Below are positions 63,746-64,000 of a DNA stretch of 64,000 bases, one piece after another. A program made the position numbers and the translations under genes. This stretch comes from Elysia crispata (lineage: Eukaryota; Mollusca; Gastropoda; Plakobranchidae). The notes beneath the pieces were generated by a model that was given only the letters and a program-made list of their open reading frames with translations, did no database searches and was not told the DNA's origin. The first letter of the stretch is position 1. Each line of letters opens with the position of its first letter. Location of the stretch: positions 62,001 to 126,000 of the forward strand of contig JAWDGP010003964.1 in NCBI GenBank assembly GCA_033675545.1, given 5' to 3'.

Positions 63746-64000
63746 GCTTAGCAGAAGACAAGACCGAGTTTTAATTGAGCGACTGATTGGTTAAATATTC
63801 TGATTGATTCGTGGAATTATTTTTAGATATTTATGACGAAAGATCTATTAAGAAGGATGTATTATAACTAAGCCAAGATGCCACTCACTAGAATCAGAAA
63901 GGACACGGCGCTGTGTCTTCGGTTAATGTTTAAAATAAATAAAAACCTTTTACAGTATTCGATCTAAATGATATCGCTCATTTGGTTGAACATAAACATA
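63746..64000. other. Right edge of the window
   Basis: Nothing recognisable. Confidence 0.4.

Overview
This is eukaryotic, intron-rich, AT-rich DNA full of satellites. Several gene models resolve cleanly, with GT-AG introns and coding totals divisible by three. The gene content fits an invertebrate animal. Long introns packed with minisatellites, a decayed LINE and many AGATCT-type palindromes suggest a mollusc, perhaps a gastropod, but that placement is an inference.

Layout. (1) Bases 1-19182, + strand: the 3' part of a MEGF8 gene. Seventeen exons encode the last 1600 residues: EGF end, second kelch propeller, PSI repeats, EGF and laminin-EGF repeats, a membrane-proximal region, one transmembrane helix and a cytoplasmic MASRPFA tail. 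(2) 19183-29940: 3' UTR and intergenic DNA, dominated by a 37-bp and a 44-bp minisatellite and a GA/TC microsatellite pair. (3) 30383-40668, - strand: GTF3C5 (TFIIIC63), nine coding exons, 593 aa. (4) 42956-44692, + strand: a C2H2 zinc-finger protein with an unbroken coding exon, head-to-head with GTF3C5. (5) 44693-51424: 3' UTR and intergenic DNA. (6) 51425-55966, - strand: a SCaMC-type mitochondrial ATP-Mg/phosphate carrier, seven coding exons, 350 aa, with no EF-hand domain in this transcript. (7) 55967-64000: presumed upstream region of the carrier, with palindromes, a possible retroelement tail and many GA, TAA and CA/GA arrays. I see no convincing gene there.

The three housekeeping-type genes and the zinc finger do not form a pathway. 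MEGF8 acts at the cell surface, in vertebrates with the ubiquitin ligase MGRN1. GTF3C5 is part of the RNA polymerase III factor TFIIIC. The SLC25 protein acts in the inner mitochondrial membrane. The zinc-finger protein is presumably nuclear.

The most unusual signal is in the introns. Several minisatellites start at, or within a few tens of bases of, a 5' splice site. Two visibly copy the exon-intron junction (MEGF8 exon at 8906-9173 and GTF3C5 exon at 39192-39353). A third, of about 74 units of 52 bp in GTF3C5, carries in every unit, in the sense direction, a branch-point-like CTGAC, a pyrimidine tract and CAG|GT. That is the layout of a recursive (zero-length exon) splice site. A pair of roughly 728-bp TTAA-ended elements with inverted termini in MEGF8 introns looks like an undescribed non-autonomous DNA transposon family.
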